A stretch of 48,450 bases of DNA from Bacteroidales bacterium. GTDB taxonomy: Bacteria > Bacteroidota > Bacteroidia > Bacteroidales > Muribaculaceae. How positions within the stretch are numbered: position 1 is the first letter of the stretch; the number at the start of each line of letters is the position of its first letter. The notes below the pieces were generated by a model that worked only from the letters and a program-made list of their open reading frames with translations, searched no databases and was not told the DNA's origin. This document shows positions 33,224-42,014 of the stretch, one piece after another. Location: contig DXYS01000065.1 of NCBI GenBank assembly GCA_019415705.1, positions 1 to 48,450 on the forward strand, read 5' to 3'. The translations under genes were made by a program, and so were the position numbers.

Positions 33224-33814
33224 TATTTTACGCCCGGTGATGACGGTGTGGGATGAGGCGTTGATTGTCAGAAGGCAGTGACGAGAGGTGACATAATAGT
33301 TTTTGCCGCGACGCTCTATGGTAGCGGCAGGGTCTGAGACGAGTTGCCTGATGGCCGTCATCAGTTCATCGTCACTGTGGTCGTGCAGGCCGAGATTGCG
33401 CTTCAGACGTTCGGAGCCCATAACTGTTGTGTGCAGACGGCCGGTGTCGATAGCGCAGGCGTCAAAACCTAACTGCCGGCGGACTTTGCGGGGAAGGTTG
33501 GCGGCGGCAAGGAGATACGACCTGTGTATGAGTTCGCGGTGCAGACTGTCAGGCACATCGCCGATGAAGTCGACCGACACCCAGTGACGCTTGTTCATGT
33601 GGAATCCCGGACGGATTGAGGCATATCGGTCGCACAGCTCGACGCCATAGTCAGGGTCGACTTTAATGTTGTAAAATGCCCATTGTCCCGTAAGGTCCAT
33701 CAGACAGAACATGCGGCCGCCAATCTCGAAAGCAAGGGCGTCAGGGCCGAAAGGACACCTCTCGGTGGCAAACGGCAGCGACAGCCCGTACTCTCTGACT
33801 TCCTCGATATTCAT
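33218..33814 (-). CDS. MmcQ/YjbR-type protein fused to a DUF3781 domain
   Basis: This 198-residue protein has an N-terminal MmcQ/YjbR-like (CyaY-fold) domain at about 1-105: EEVREYGLSLPFATERCPFG, then FCLMDLTGQWAFYNIKVDP, IRPGFHMNKRHWVSVDF and IHRSYLLA. The C-terminal part (about 120-198) matches the DUF3781 pattern: TVMGSERLKRNLGL, ATIERRGKNYYVTSRHCLLT and HTVITGRKI. MmcQ-type proteins are small putative DNA-binding proteins, but no biochemical role is firm. It stands alone, convergent with the four-helix-bundle gene. Confidence 0.82.
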   Translation of the reverse strand: MNIEEVREYGLSLPFATERCPFGPDALAFEIGGRMFCLMDLTGQWAFYNIKVDPDYGVELCDRYASIRPGFHMNKRHWVSVDFIGDVPDSLHRELIHRSYLLAAANLPRKVRRQLGFDACAIDTGRLHTTVMGSERLKRNLGLHDHSDDELMTAIRQLVSDPAATIERRGKNYYVTSRHCLLTINASSHTVITGRKIL

Positions 33815-33832
33815 GCCGCGAAGATACGAATT

Positions 33833-34672
33833 TTACTTGTAATCCGGCTCCGGGGCGTATTTTGCGGCGTCGTATTTGGGTCGGGCGTTTATGTCGTATT
33901 TAAAGGTTACGTTGCCGCCATGTTCGGCCTGCATTATGCTCTCGCGGTTATTGAGGTAATACTCATGGTCGGCGAGCGCCTTCTTACGGTCAACTTTGTT
34001 GTAATCGTCAGCCGAATACATGGGCGAGATGATTCGTTCGGTCTTCTCTATGCCTGTGGCGACGTAGCCGTCACCGTTGTCTGCCTCGGCTTTTAGGATT
34101 AGCCCGGGGAGACCGTGCAGTTTCCAAGGGCCGTAAGGCATCGGGATTTCGGGCGCAAACCATGCGGTCCACCGGCGCCCGTGATAGTCGGTCTCGGCCT
34201 TGATACATTCGTAGCCGAGAATCGTCTGAGTCGAGTCACCGATCTGCCACTGCTGCTCGTCTAAAGTTTCGTCATAAAAGCAAGGATTGTTGGCTAAACG
34301 ACTGTAATATCTGAGAGTGTTGTCGGCCGGCTTGGTGAATACGTATATATGTACTTTTTTTACCGGGCCTTTACGCATGTCGAATGACATGCCGCCGTCC
34401 TCAGTGCGTGTCATACATGCTGCCATAATGATTTGTTGTAATTGTTTTTTGCCTTCGGGTGTCGATGACAGCGAGTCAGACCACAGGCTGAGATCGTTGA
34501 AATATTTTGATTCGCGGGCATTGGCGAGCAGCGACATACGTCCTGTCTTCATCGAATCGCTCTCCCAGTTTCTTGAATTTGATTCATACAAGACCAATAT
34601 GTCGGCCTTCGATTGTGCCATTGCAGCTATTGTCGCAAAGCACATAAAGAGTGTTACGAGTATCTGTTTCAT
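33833..34672 (-). CDS. GLPGLI-family exported protein (copy 1)
   Basis: This 279-residue protein has a signal peptide (MKQILVTLFMCFATIAAMAQ; start chosen at ATG 34672, 4 bases after the preceding stop, since the earlier ATG overlaps it). The family motif is at KLHGLPGLILKAEADNG, preceded by ILGYECIKAETDYHGRRWTA and a WFAPEIPMPYGPW strand. It is the last of five paralogues in one operon. Exported to the envelope; the family role is unknown beyond its regular association with TonB-dependent receptors. Confidence 0.88.
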   Translation of the reverse strand: MKQILVTLFMCFATIAAMAQSKADILVLYESNSRNWESDSMKTGRMSLLANARESKYFNDLSLWSDSLSSTPEGKKQLQQIIMAACMTRTEDGGMSFDMRKGPVKKVHIYVFTKPADNTLRYYSRLANNPCFYDETLDEQQWQIGDSTQTILGYECIKAETDYHGRRWTAWFAPEIPMPYGPWKLHGLPGLILKAEADNGDGYVATGIEKTERIISPMYSADDYNKVDRKKALADHEYYLNNRESIMQAEHGGNVTFKYDINARPKYDAAKYAPEPDYK

Positions 34673-34676
34673 ATTG

Positions 34677-35471
34677 TTATTTGTAATCAGTTTCAATCAA
34701 ATCAAAGCCTTCCGGGAGTTGGACCTCTTGCATTGAAGTGCCAAATTCCGCGTTCATCTGTGCTCCGGAATTGTTATAGAATGTCCATTGCAATTTCAGC
34801 ATATCCTTACGTTTAACCCTATTCGAAAGTTCGTGTCCATACATTTTTGCGGGGAAAGGTTTATCGGACGTCTCTATTCCGGTTGCCTCAAAGCGATACT
34901 TCCCATTATCGGCATCGGCTTTAAGGATTAGACCCGGCAATCCGCACAATTTCCATGGACCGTCATGAATCGGTATTTCCGGAGTGAACCATACTTTCCA
35001 GTGCCGACCGTGATAGTCGGTTTCTGCCATGACACATTCGTAGCCGAGAATGTTTTGTGTCGAATCGGTGATTTCCCATTTTTGTTCACCCATGTTTTCC
35101 TCGTAATGCCCGAGTTCTCCGGCGGTTTCTCCATAATACGTTGTTTTTCTTTCACCAAAATTTTTAATGACGTATGTTCGTGAGCCGGGGAGCAAAGACG
35201 GTCTCCGGCCGGCTGCGTTTGCCGCCTCAACCATACTGTTGAACTGAACAGTCCCTTGTGGGGTTGAAAGCATTGAATCTACAACGAGAGTCATGGGATT
35301 ATAAAAATGTGAAATCTCGCCGTTAGCTAACAATATCATTTTTTCTTTCTTATTGGCACCTGTCCAGTTTTTGTAACGTTCGGTGTACTCCACCTTGATT
35401 TGCGCATTTTCCTGTGAGATAACTGTGCTTGCTGTAAAACACAGAAGAAGGAATGTAAGAGTTTGTTTCAT
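34677..35471 (-). CDS. GLPGLI-family exported protein (copy 2)
   Basis: This 264-residue protein has a signal peptide (MKQTLTFLLLCFTASTVISQ). Family strands: ILGYECVMAETDYHGRHWKV, WFTPEIPIHDGPW and KLCGLPGLILKADADNGKYR. It ends in LIETDYK, like copies 3 and 5 (LETDYK and LETDYR). It follows copy 3 after 6 bases. The N-terminal half is more divergent among copies than the central GLPGLI block, suggesting different partners or ligands. Confidence 0.88.
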   Translation of the reverse strand: MKQTLTFLLLCFTASTVISQENAQIKVEYTERYKNWTGANKKEKMILLANGEISHFYNPMTLVVDSMLSTPQGTVQFNSMVEAANAAGRRPSLLPGSRTYVIKNFGERKTTYYGETAGELGHYEENMGEQKWEITDSTQNILGYECVMAETDYHGRHWKVWFTPEIPIHDGPWKLCGLPGLILKADADNGKYRFEATGIETSDKPFPAKMYGHELSNRVKRKDMLKLQWTFYNNSGAQMNAEFGTSMQEVQLPEGFDLIETDYK

Positions 35472-35477
35472 AGCTAA

Positions 35478-36278
35478 TTACTTGTAATCAGTTTCAAGGA
35501 AATCGAGTTCCTTATTAACTTCGTAGCCGCCTTTTATTTTGACGGTGACGCCTAATGAAGCACCAATAGCCGCTCCCGGGTTATCTTCAAACCTACGAAG
35601 CGTTTTCAACATAGAAATTCTGTCAGTTTTTTCGTAATGCTCAGCTCCGAGATTTGGTGTTATCTGTTTCGTGGTCGCGTTTATTCCTGTCGCAATGAAA
35701 TGATGTTGTCCGGATTCTTCCTGCGCTTCAAGAATAAGTCCCGGCAAACCTGACAGTTTCCACGGGCCATCCTGTATGGGAATTTCCGGGGTGAACCATA
35801 CGGTCCAGTGCCTGCCGTGGTAATCTGAACTTGCCATAATACACTCATATCCAAGAATATTCTTTGTTGAGTCGCCTATTTCCCAAGCTTGGGCTTCATA
35901 GGGCTCCGTGTATTTGAACATAGACAGGATATTGCCATCAAAAACATCCGTGTTTCCCTCTTTTGATTTGAATATATACATAGGAATTGCGCGTTTGGGA
36001 ACATCTTTTATCTTGCCGGATGTGAAAGCTGCCATTTTCATCTGATTATAAGCATCCCTTCCCTCGGGGGTTGATTCCAATGAATCAAGATACTCAGTGA
36101 TAGGATTGTAAAATTTCGAGTATGACGGATTTGCAAGCAAAATCATCTGATGATTCTGTTCAGTTCCACGACGATGAAAGTGTTTGTAATTATAACTGAC
36201 CTCTATGTCGGCCTTCGATTGTGCAGCGGCGGTCATCGCTGCAGCACACAGGAGCATTAATGCAATAATTCGTTTCAT
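35478..36278 (-). CDS. GLPGLI-family exported protein (copy 3)
   Basis: This 266-residue protein has a signal peptide (MKRIIALMLLCAAAMTAAAQ). Family strands: ILGYECIMASSDYHGRHWTV, WFTPEIPIQDGPW and KLSGLPGLILEAQEESGQHH. It starts 6 bases after the RAYT stop; without the RAYT gene it would directly follow the TonB-dependent receptor gene with the same spacing. Its central block is closest by eye to copy 5. Confidence 0.88.
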   Translation of the reverse strand: MKRIIALMLLCAAAMTAAAQSKADIEVSYNYKHFHRRGTEQNHQMILLANPSYSKFYNPITEYLDSLESTPEGRDAYNQMKMAAFTSGKIKDVPKRAIPMYIFKSKEGNTDVFDGNILSMFKYTEPYEAQAWEIGDSTKNILGYECIMASSDYHGRHWTVWFTPEIPIQDGPWKLSGLPGLILEAQEESGQHHFIATGINATTKQITPNLGAEHYEKTDRISMLKTLRRFEDNPGAAIGASLGVTVKIKGGYEVNKELDFLETDYK

Positions 36279-36284
36279 AATGAG

Positions 36285-36647
36285 TTATTTGGTATTGTTG
36301 AAGCAATCTGCTTCCCAATTTTCGACATTTGTCTCAATATACGCCGTGATATTATCAAAGGCGTGTTGATTGCGTATAATGTGTTCGTGATAATTGCGTT
36401 GCCAAATTGCTAATATCATATGTACATGATTAGGCATAACCATGTGATTCCAAACTTCAACATTATTATGATGCTTCGGAATATCACGAAGACATGCGAG
36501 TACAATCTTTCCGATAGCAGAATATTTTATCTCTCCATTTAAAATACTACCGAAAATATGCCGCTTTTCATGGGTGCAAATCGTTACAAAATAAATGCCT
36601 CCATTATAATCATGCCATTTAGCCCTGAATTGATGTCGATCGGTCAT
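36285..36647 (-). mobile_element. REP-associated tyrosine transposase (RAYT, Y1_Tnp), inserted in the GLPGLI operon
   Basis: This 120-residue protein matches the Y1/IS200-like fold of RAYTs: GGIYFVTICTHEKRHIFG, then VWNHMVMPNHVHMIL with the HxH metal motif (His-Val-His), and the late AYIETNVENWEAD helix with the nucleophile-type tyrosine. It lacks the longer tail of many RAYTs but shows no break. It lies 6 bases from both neighbours and is flanked by direct copies of TCATAATGRGTTATTT (36275-36290 and 36644-36659), spanning a start codon and the neighbouring stop. RAYTs act on REP hairpins, and such hairpins occur at 4239-4337 and 41653-41682. Confidence 0.85.
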
Positions 36648-36653
36648 AATGGG

Positions 36654-39242
36654 TTATTTTCTGATTGTTACGGACAGGAGGAGTTGGCGGCCGTGGAGTT
36701 GTCGGCAGCTTTCGAATGATGACAGCTGTGAGTATGTCGTGTAGTTGTAGGTGTGTTTGTTTAGGATATTTGTGAGCGAGGCTCCGAGCTCGATGCGTTT
36801 GTTGAGTTGCATGGTGAGCTTTGTATCGAGCATTACGATATTTTTATATGTCGACTCGGTCAGTTCGTTGCGGTAATGTTCGCCGCTGACGGTCCATTGC
36901 CATTTGCGATGCGGAGTGAAGGTCAGGCTCAGTTCGTTCTCCATTGTCGATAGCCACGACTCGCTCATGCCATTCATCGTCAGGCGGCTGTCAGAATAGT
37001 CTATACGATAGTCGAAGCTGAACCAGCGGCAAGGGTTGCCGTTTAGCTTGCCGCCGACACTCCAGCCCGTGCTGACCGAATTGACCGATTGCTGCTGTGA
37101 GAGCAGATGCGACTCGCTGCGGCTGAACGAGCCGTTGACATTGCAGCTTCCGCGCATGAAGTCAAGAGTTTTGCCGATGTTGGCGAGTGTCATGAACGAC
37201 TTGCCGTCATTATTGGCGTCGGCGTAGCTATAGACGGCATAATCACCGTAGAGCTGCTGTGCCAGAGTATATGGAACGTGGCTCCACGACTGCATCACCA
37301 TGCCGTTGGCAAACAGCCCGTAGCGTGTATGCTTGTAGCTGACGCTCGCAGACACGTTCTGCGATGATGAGTTGTAGAAGTCATCCACACCACTTTTCAG
37401 AGTGCGGTAGTCGGTCATTATGAGTCCGGGATGGATAAGATTGAGATTCATCGGCGAGCGTCCGAGACCGCTGCGCAAGGTGCCTGAAAAGCGGTTGTTG
37501 GGCTTCCAGTTTAAACTTAGCGATGGAGAGAAATAGACCTCGTCGTGGTTTGCAATCGCCTTGTCGAAGTTATAATGAGCATAACTTACGGGCAGGTTGA
37601 GCGACAGATTCACACGACGTACTCTGTATTCAAACTTAGGAGTCGCATATACGGTGAGATAGTTGGTGTTCACCATGTTTTCAGTCAGCCCCGGAAGTTC
37701 CTCCGGCAGTTCGGGCAACTGCGAGTCCATCGAGCGCAAATAAGCTTTTATCCCGCCTTCGAGGCTCAGTGTCACGTCACTTATATAGAAGGCGTAAGCT
37801 GCGCTCTCGTGGGTATAGAAAGCGTGGTCTGAGATATGCTGCCGGAAGGATGCGCCCCTCTCTTCTCTCATGTCGAGATTCAGCGTCTGTGGCAGGGATT
37901 CCCATTCGTTCACACTTTGGAAAGTTACAAGGTGTTTGCTCTTGAAGCGTTTAATCATCTTGAATCGGTTGCTGACATAGTAATCGGGCAATTTGGCAGA
38001 CTGGTTGTTGGGTAAAGAGCCGGTCGTGCGCAGGCTGATGTCGTTCCAGTCGACGTCGGTCTGTAAAGTGTTGTTTATGTAAGCCGTGCGGTGGTTAAGT
38101 TCGTAGACAAACTTTCCGCTCAGCGAGTGTTCATGCTCGGTGCCGTCACGGTTTTCGGTGATGACTCGCGTGTCGTCGTCGATGAAATAGGTTGTCGTGT
38201 TGGCGGCCTCGGACGTCACACGGTCAAACGAGTAGTCGACGTTGGCCTTTAACTCGCCTCGACCGAGTTTCCAAAGACTGTTTGTCGAGACGAGAAAAGA
38301 GCGGTTGAAGAGCGTGCGGCGGCTGTCAAGTGACGGCACACCGGGCAGCCCGACGGAGACATAGCGGCTGAGACCTGTCTGACGGCGCTCGGCAAGAAAA
38401 TCGGTGCGCGACGACGAGAGGTCTTCGCCGGTGTTGTTGGTGCGCAGAGTGGTGATATTCTGGAAGTCGGGCATAACGGCCATGGTAAAGAGCTCGCTGT
38501 CCCATGCGCCGCCCTCGGGCTGCCATGACCAACCGCCGGCGGCATCGCCGTGAAAAGTCCATGTGGCCTTGGCCTTGTTTTTGAGTTTAAGATTGATGGC
38601 AGCCTTGTCAGAGAACGCGATACCAGAGAGGACCTCCATGGGCTGGTGGTTTTCCATCACCTCGACTGCGCCCACGTCCTCGTGGCTGATGCCGTTAGTG
38701 GCTACGCCATACTTGCCGCCGAGCAGATCGGAGCCTTCGATATAGAATTTGTTGATGTCCTCGCCCTGATATTGGATTTTGCCGTTTTTGGCAACATCAA
38801 TACCGGGCATGCGGCGCAGCACGTCGCCTATCGAGCGGTCCTGCTGTTGGGCGAAAGAGCCGACATTGTAGGTAATGGTGTCGCCCTGCTCGCGTATGCG
38901 GTCGGCTTTGACAGCCACTTCCTTTAGTTTGATTGCACCCGGCACCATGCTGACTGTCAGCGGCAACGCCACACTGTCTAAGGCGAATGACTGCTTGGCA
39001 AAGCCCATCATCGTCACCTCGAGGCGATGTCCTGTGACCTCCGGCAGCGACATGGCGAACTTGCCGTCGGCCTTTGTCGTGGCGAATTTGCGGATTTTGC
39101 CGTCAGCGCCCTTGACCATAACTGACGCACCAGCCAGCGGCTCGCTGTTCTCCTTGTCGATAACAATGCCGTCCACATCGACCTGCGCCACGGCAACTGT
39201 CGCAACAAACAGACAAAACAGATATGTGACAAGTCTTTTCAT
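36654..39242 (-). CDS. TonB-dependent receptor with carboxypeptidase-regulatory-like domain
   Basis: This 862-residue outer-membrane receptor has a signal peptide (MKRLVTYLFCLFVATVAVAQ), a carboxypeptidase-D regulatory-like domain at about 21-105 (VDGIVIDKENSEPLAGASVM), a plug at about 115-230 (ITYNVGSFAQQQDRSIGDVL, RRMPGIDVAKNG, YIEGSDLLGGKYG) and a barrel to the end. The plug carries no classical TonB box I can point to. It overlaps the stop of GLPGLI copy 4 by ATGA, so the receptor is translated with its flanking GLPGLI genes. The ligand is unknown; GLPGLI operons of this kind are often linked to peptide or metal capture, which is only an inference here. Confidence 0.9.
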   Translation of the reverse strand: MKRLVTYLFCLFVATVAVAQVDVDGIVIDKENSEPLAGASVMVKGADGKIRKFATTKADGKFAMSLPEVTGHRLEVTMMGFAKQSFALDSVALPLTVSMVPGAIKLKEVAVKADRIREQGDTITYNVGSFAQQQDRSIGDVLRRMPGIDVAKNGKIQYQGEDINKFYIEGSDLLGGKYGVATNGISHEDVGAVEVMENHQPMEVLSGIAFSDKAAINLKLKNKAKATWTFHGDAAGGWSWQPEGGAWDSELFTMAVMPDFQNITTLRTNNTGEDLSSSRTDFLAERRQTGLSRYVSVGLPGVPSLDSRRTLFNRSFLVSTNSLWKLGRGELKANVDYSFDRVTSEAANTTTYFIDDDTRVITENRDGTEHEHSLSGKFVYELNHRTAYINNTLQTDVDWNDISLRTTGSLPNNQSAKLPDYYVSNRFKMIKRFKSKHLVTFQSVNEWESLPQTLNLDMREERGASFRQHISDHAFYTHESAAYAFYISDVTLSLEGGIKAYLRSMDSQLPELPEELPGLTENMVNTNYLTVYATPKFEYRVRRVNLSLNLPVSYAHYNFDKAIANHDEVYFSPSLSLNWKPNNRFSGTLRSGLGRSPMNLNLIHPGLIMTDYRTLKSGVDDFYNSSSQNVSASVSYKHTRYGLFANGMVMQSWSHVPYTLAQQLYGDYAVYSYADANNDGKSFMTLANIGKTLDFMRGSCNVNGSFSRSESHLLSQQQSVNSVSTGWSVGGKLNGNPCRWFSFDYRIDYSDSRLTMNGMSESWLSTMENELSLTFTPHRKWQWTVSGEHYRNELTESTYKNIVMLDTKLTMQLNKRIELGASLTNILNKHTYNYTTYSQLSSFESCRQLHGRQLLLSVTIRK

Positions 39243-40093
39243 TTGTGATAATCGATTTCAAGGAAATCATAGCCATTGTCAAGTTCTTTGCGGGATTGGT
39301 CACGGACTTCCCCTACGGTTGACTCCCTGCCGTTTACAAAGATTTTGGTATTGGCCGGCAGATTGCCTCCTGCAAGGTCGGCAAACGGATCCTGAAGATG
39401 GCGATACTTTCCCTGAAGATATTTTATGCGGTTTTCTTTATGGTACCAGTCATCGCGTGGCATTCCGGGAATTTCCTGTTCGGTAGCCTCGATACCATTC
39501 GCGGTGAATGAATATATTCCTTGCGACTCTGAAACCATGAGAATCAAACCCGGCAATCCCGCGAATTTCCACGGCCCATCGTGAGCCGGGATTTCCGGGG
39601 CAAACCACGCCGTCCAGTCACGACCATGATATGCTGTCATTGCCATCATGCACTCATATCCAAGGATAGTTTTAGTGGAATCGCCAACCACTTCCCATTG
39701 CATTTCCTGAAACGGCTCATTGTATTTAGCGAACTGGTCGCTGTAATCGTCATAGACAGTTTGCTCCTGCTTTTCAAAATCTTTGAATACATACATACTT
39801 GCCGTGCGATTTGGCACTTCGTCTCCACGGCCGGCCTCCTGCAATGCTGAAGCCATAGCGCCGTAAGCCTGACATGCGGCATCATCCTTCGAATTGATGT
39901 CCATCCATAAGGCGGTCGGATTGTAGAACATCGAGCCATCCTTACCGCTTAATAATATGTAATCGTTCTTCCGAACTTGTCCTCCGGTGCTGACTTCATA
40001 GTCATAACCGACCTTAATCTGCGCCTTTTGCGCAGACAAAGTCAGAGCAAAAATAATTGCCATTATAATTATGGTATTCCTTTTCATAATCAT
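39239..40093 (-). CDS. GLPGLI-family exported protein (copy 4)
   Basis: This protein of 284 residues (start ATG 40093, overlapping the previous stop by ATGA; ATG 40087 is an alternative giving 282) has a signal peptide ending near LTLSAQ. Family strands: ILGYECMMAMTAYHGRDWTA, WFAPEIPAHDGPW and KFAGLPGLILMVSESQG. It is the most divergent copy in its C-terminus (LEIDYHK) and in its insertion with NLPANTKIFVNGRE. It directly precedes the TonB receptor gene. Confidence 0.87.
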   Translation of the reverse strand: MIMKRNTIIIMAIIFALTLSAQKAQIKVGYDYEVSTGGQVRKNDYILLSGKDGSMFYNPTALWMDINSKDDAACQAYGAMASALQEAGRGDEVPNRTASMYVFKDFEKQEQTVYDDYSDQFAKYNEPFQEMQWEVVGDSTKTILGYECMMAMTAYHGRDWTAWFAPEIPAHDGPWKFAGLPGLILMVSESQGIYSFTANGIEATEQEIPGMPRDDWYHKENRIKYLQGKYRHLQDPFADLAGGNLPANTKIFVNGRESTVGEVRDQSRKELDNGYDFLEIDYHK

Positions 40094-40956
40094 CTATAGT
40101 CTGTTTCAAGGAAATCATATTCTGTCTGTGGCAGAGTATCGGGACCAAGGTTCAGCATCCCGCCCGTGGCGGCTTTTGCCATTGAATTACTGTTATTCCG
40201 GTAATTACGCAGACTGCGCAGCATATCAAGCCTGTTCATCTTTTCATACTCTGTACTGAACAACGGATAAATAGGCTGTGAAACGGTTTCAATGCCCGAG
40301 ACAGAAAAACTATGTTGGCCTGACGGCTCACTTGCTTCCATAATCAATCCCGGAAGTCCGCAGAGTTTCCAAGGACCGTCTTGCAGAGGTATTTCGGGTG
40401 TGAACCATACCGTCCATTTCCGCCCGTGATAATCGGCAGTCGCCATAATGCATTGATAGTCAAGAATCATTCTGGTGCTGTCCTCCACTATATACCATTC
40501 AATTTCCGAGAATGGCTCGTCATAATAACCACATTCCCCCATACCGGCTTGATCGTAAGTGGTAGAAACAGATTTGTCAAAATCCTTAGTCACATATAAA
40601 CGGGTATGATATATCACGCCGTCCATAGCACTGCGATCCCGAGTCTGCACATATGCCGCCGCGGCAGCATCAAACATCTGTTTTTCCTTTGCTCTCCCCG
40701 AAGGCGTGGAAAGCAGCGAATCCTTAAATTCTGTACTCGGGCAATAAAATTTGCTCTGACTGTTATTGGCAAGGAGAATAAACGGCACATCGCGTTCAAC
40801 AACGATGCCATCACTACGCATAGATTTCTTATGGTAGTTATAGCTAACCTTGATTTCCGCCCGTGGAAAATCCTGTTTTTCCTTTGCGCTGACACACGTC
40901 GCGAAACAAATCAGCATCAAAAAGATAATAAGGCGGCTATTTATCAGATAATTCAT
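40090..40956 (-). CDS. GLPGLI-family exported protein (copy 5, operon-leading)
   Basis: This 288-residue protein has an N-terminal hydrophobic stretch (about 8-24, LIIFLMLICFATCVSA) as export signal. Family strands: ILDYQCIMATADYHGRKWTV, WFTPEIPLQDGPW and KLCGLPGLIMEASEPSGQHS. It is the first gene of the seven-gene minus-strand operon and follows its promoter by about 40 bases. The end (LETDYR) is shared with copies 2 and 3. Confidence 0.87.
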   Translation of the reverse strand: MNYLINSRLIIFLMLICFATCVSAKEKQDFPRAEIKVSYNYHKKSMRSDGIVVERDVPFILLANNSQSKFYCPSTEFKDSLLSTPSGRAKEKQMFDAAAAAYVQTRDRSAMDGVIYHTRLYVTKDFDKSVSTTYDQAGMGECGYYDEPFSEIEWYIVEDSTRMILDYQCIMATADYHGRKWTVWFTPEIPLQDGPWKLCGLPGLIMEASEPSGQHSFSVSGIETVSQPIYPLFSTEYEKMNRLDMLRSLRNYRNNSNSMAKAATGGMLNLGPDTLPQTEYDFLETDYR

Positions 40957-40996
40957 AATGTGACTGATTGGTTTGAGACCGTTTTTTCGTTCGCGG

Positions 40997-41004
40997 CAAA
41001 TATA
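40997..41004 (-). promoter_or_regulatory. -7 promoter box of the GLPGLI/TonB operon
   Basis: On the minus strand TATATTTG, 41 bases before the ATG at 40956. A TTTG lies upstream but at 26 rather than 19 bases. Confidence 0.55.
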
Positions 41005-41059
41005 TGATTAAAAATCGTTCTGCGGTTTAACAAATGTTCAGTTGCACTGATTTTTATCA

Positions 41060-41067
41060 TAATTTTG
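41060..41067 (+). promoter_or_regulatory. -7 promoter box of the GNAT gene
   Basis: TAATTTTG, 27 bases before the ATG at 41095. It is back-to-back with the promoter at 40997-41004, so the 138-base gap holds a divergent pair. Confidence 0.5.
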
Positions 41068-41094
41068 CACAATGTGTTTAAAAATATTTTGACA

Positions 41095-41580
41095 ATGAAA
41101 CCGATACCCGCGATGATGCCTGAGTTTGACATAAAGAGCATTGCGACCGGACGCAAGCGCTATCTCGATCTGCTGCTCATGGGAGACGAGCAGGAGAGCA
41201 TGATTGACCGTTATCTCATGCGCGGCGATATGTACGTGGCCTTCGCCGGCGACGAGGCTGTGGGTGTCTGTGTCGTGACGCGTGAGGCGGATAATCTGAT
41301 GGAAATTAAAAACCTTGCGGTGTCGCCCGACCGACGTCGCATGGGCATCGGACACTCGTTGCTGCGTTTTATCGAAAACCGTTACGAAGATTGTGACATT
41401 CAGCTCGGTACGGGTGCGACGCCTTCGACTGTCAAGTTTTATGAATCAGCCGGTTATCGGTATTCTCACAGTATAAAGGATTTTTTCAGCATCAATTATG
41501 ACCATCCGATTGTCGAGGAGGGAGTGCTGCTCACCGACATGCTTTATTTTGTCAAGAGAAAATCCGACAAGACTGTGTGA
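41095..41580 (+). CDS. GNAT-family N-acetyltransferase
   Basis: This 161-residue protein (start at ATG 41095; the TTG at 41065 falls inside the promoter region) has the GNAT acetyl-CoA fold: IKNLAVSPDRRRMGIGHSLL is motif A with RRxGxG, followed by DIQLGTGATPSTVKFYESAG and YRYSHSIKDFFSINYDHPIV. The substrate is unknown; the pattern is close to general aminoglycoside/protein acetyltransferase-like members. It stands alone upstream of the cobalamin-controlled operon. Confidence 0.9.
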   Translation: MKPIPAMMPEFDIKSIATGRKRYLDLLLMGDEQESMIDRYLMRGDMYVAFAGDEAVGVCVVTREADNLMEIKNLAVSPDRRRMGIGHSLLRFIENRYEDCDIQLGTGATPSTVKFYESAGYRYSHSIKDFFSINYDHPIVEEGVLLTDMLYFVKRKSDKTV

Positions 41581-41602
41581 TGGCAAATCTCAAATAAATT
41601 CG

Positions 41603-41610
41603 TATCTTTG
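41603..41610 (+). promoter_or_regulatory. -7 promoter box of the cobalamin-uptake operon
   Basis: TATCTTTG fits TAnnTTTG. It gives a leader of about 440 bases that holds a REP unit, the riboswitch and a terminator hairpin. Confidence 0.5.
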
Positions 41611-41652
41611 CAACGAGCAAAGGTTATGAGGGCTTTGCATGACCCGCGAAAA

Positions 41653-41682
41653 TGTAGGGACGTGCCTTTGGCACGTATTACC
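41653..41682 (+). repeat. Single REP element inside the riboswitch leader
   Basis: TGTAGGGACGTGCC, TTT, then GGCACGTATTACC: GTAG followed by a perfect ACGTGCC/GGCACGT hairpin. It matches the left unit at 4239-4268 over its first 14 bases and in the stem. Confidence 0.75.
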
Positions 41683-41710
41683 GGCAATCATTTTTGAGGT
41701 TTTTGCAACA

Positions 41711-41890
41711 CTCTCATTGAAAAGGGAACCGGGTGAAAGTCCCGGACAGTACCCGCTGCTGTAATTCCGGCAGACAACGCGCCGTCACACTGACGGCGAA
41801 GTCTGCACGAGGTCGCTCACAAGCCACTGACGGTCGGAGACCGGTCGGGAAGGCGCGGCCGACGGATAAGTCAGAAGACCTGCCCGCAGC
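41711..41890 (+). promoter_or_regulatory. Cobalamin (B12) riboswitch
   Basis: Signature blocks occur in order: AAAAGGGAACCGGGTGAAAG at 41720-41739, the CCCGGACAGTACCCGCTGCT run with GTAA, the B12 box AGCCACTG at 41822-41829, GGGAAGGCGCGGCCGACG, and GTCAGAAGACCTGCC towards the 3' end. Binding of adenosylcobalamin normally turns off the downstream corrinoid-uptake genes. Confidence 0.95.
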
Positions 41891-41981
41891 TCGCATGTCG
41901 ATTTCTGCCAACGGGACAATTGGCGCGAATCTCTGTCTGTGACTCAGATTTAAACAGTTATCACTCAGCGTCGTAGCAAGC

Positions 41982-42014
41982 CGTCTCGTCAATCATCCCG
42001 AGGCGTTTTTGTTT
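41982..42014 (+). terminator. Terminator hairpin of the riboswitch expression platform
   Basis: CGTCTCG (41982-41988) pairs with CGAGGCG (41999-42005, one G-U pair), followed by TTTTTGTTTG. It stands 41 bases before the ATG at 42055, so the riboswitch probably controls transcription read-through. Confidence 0.65.
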
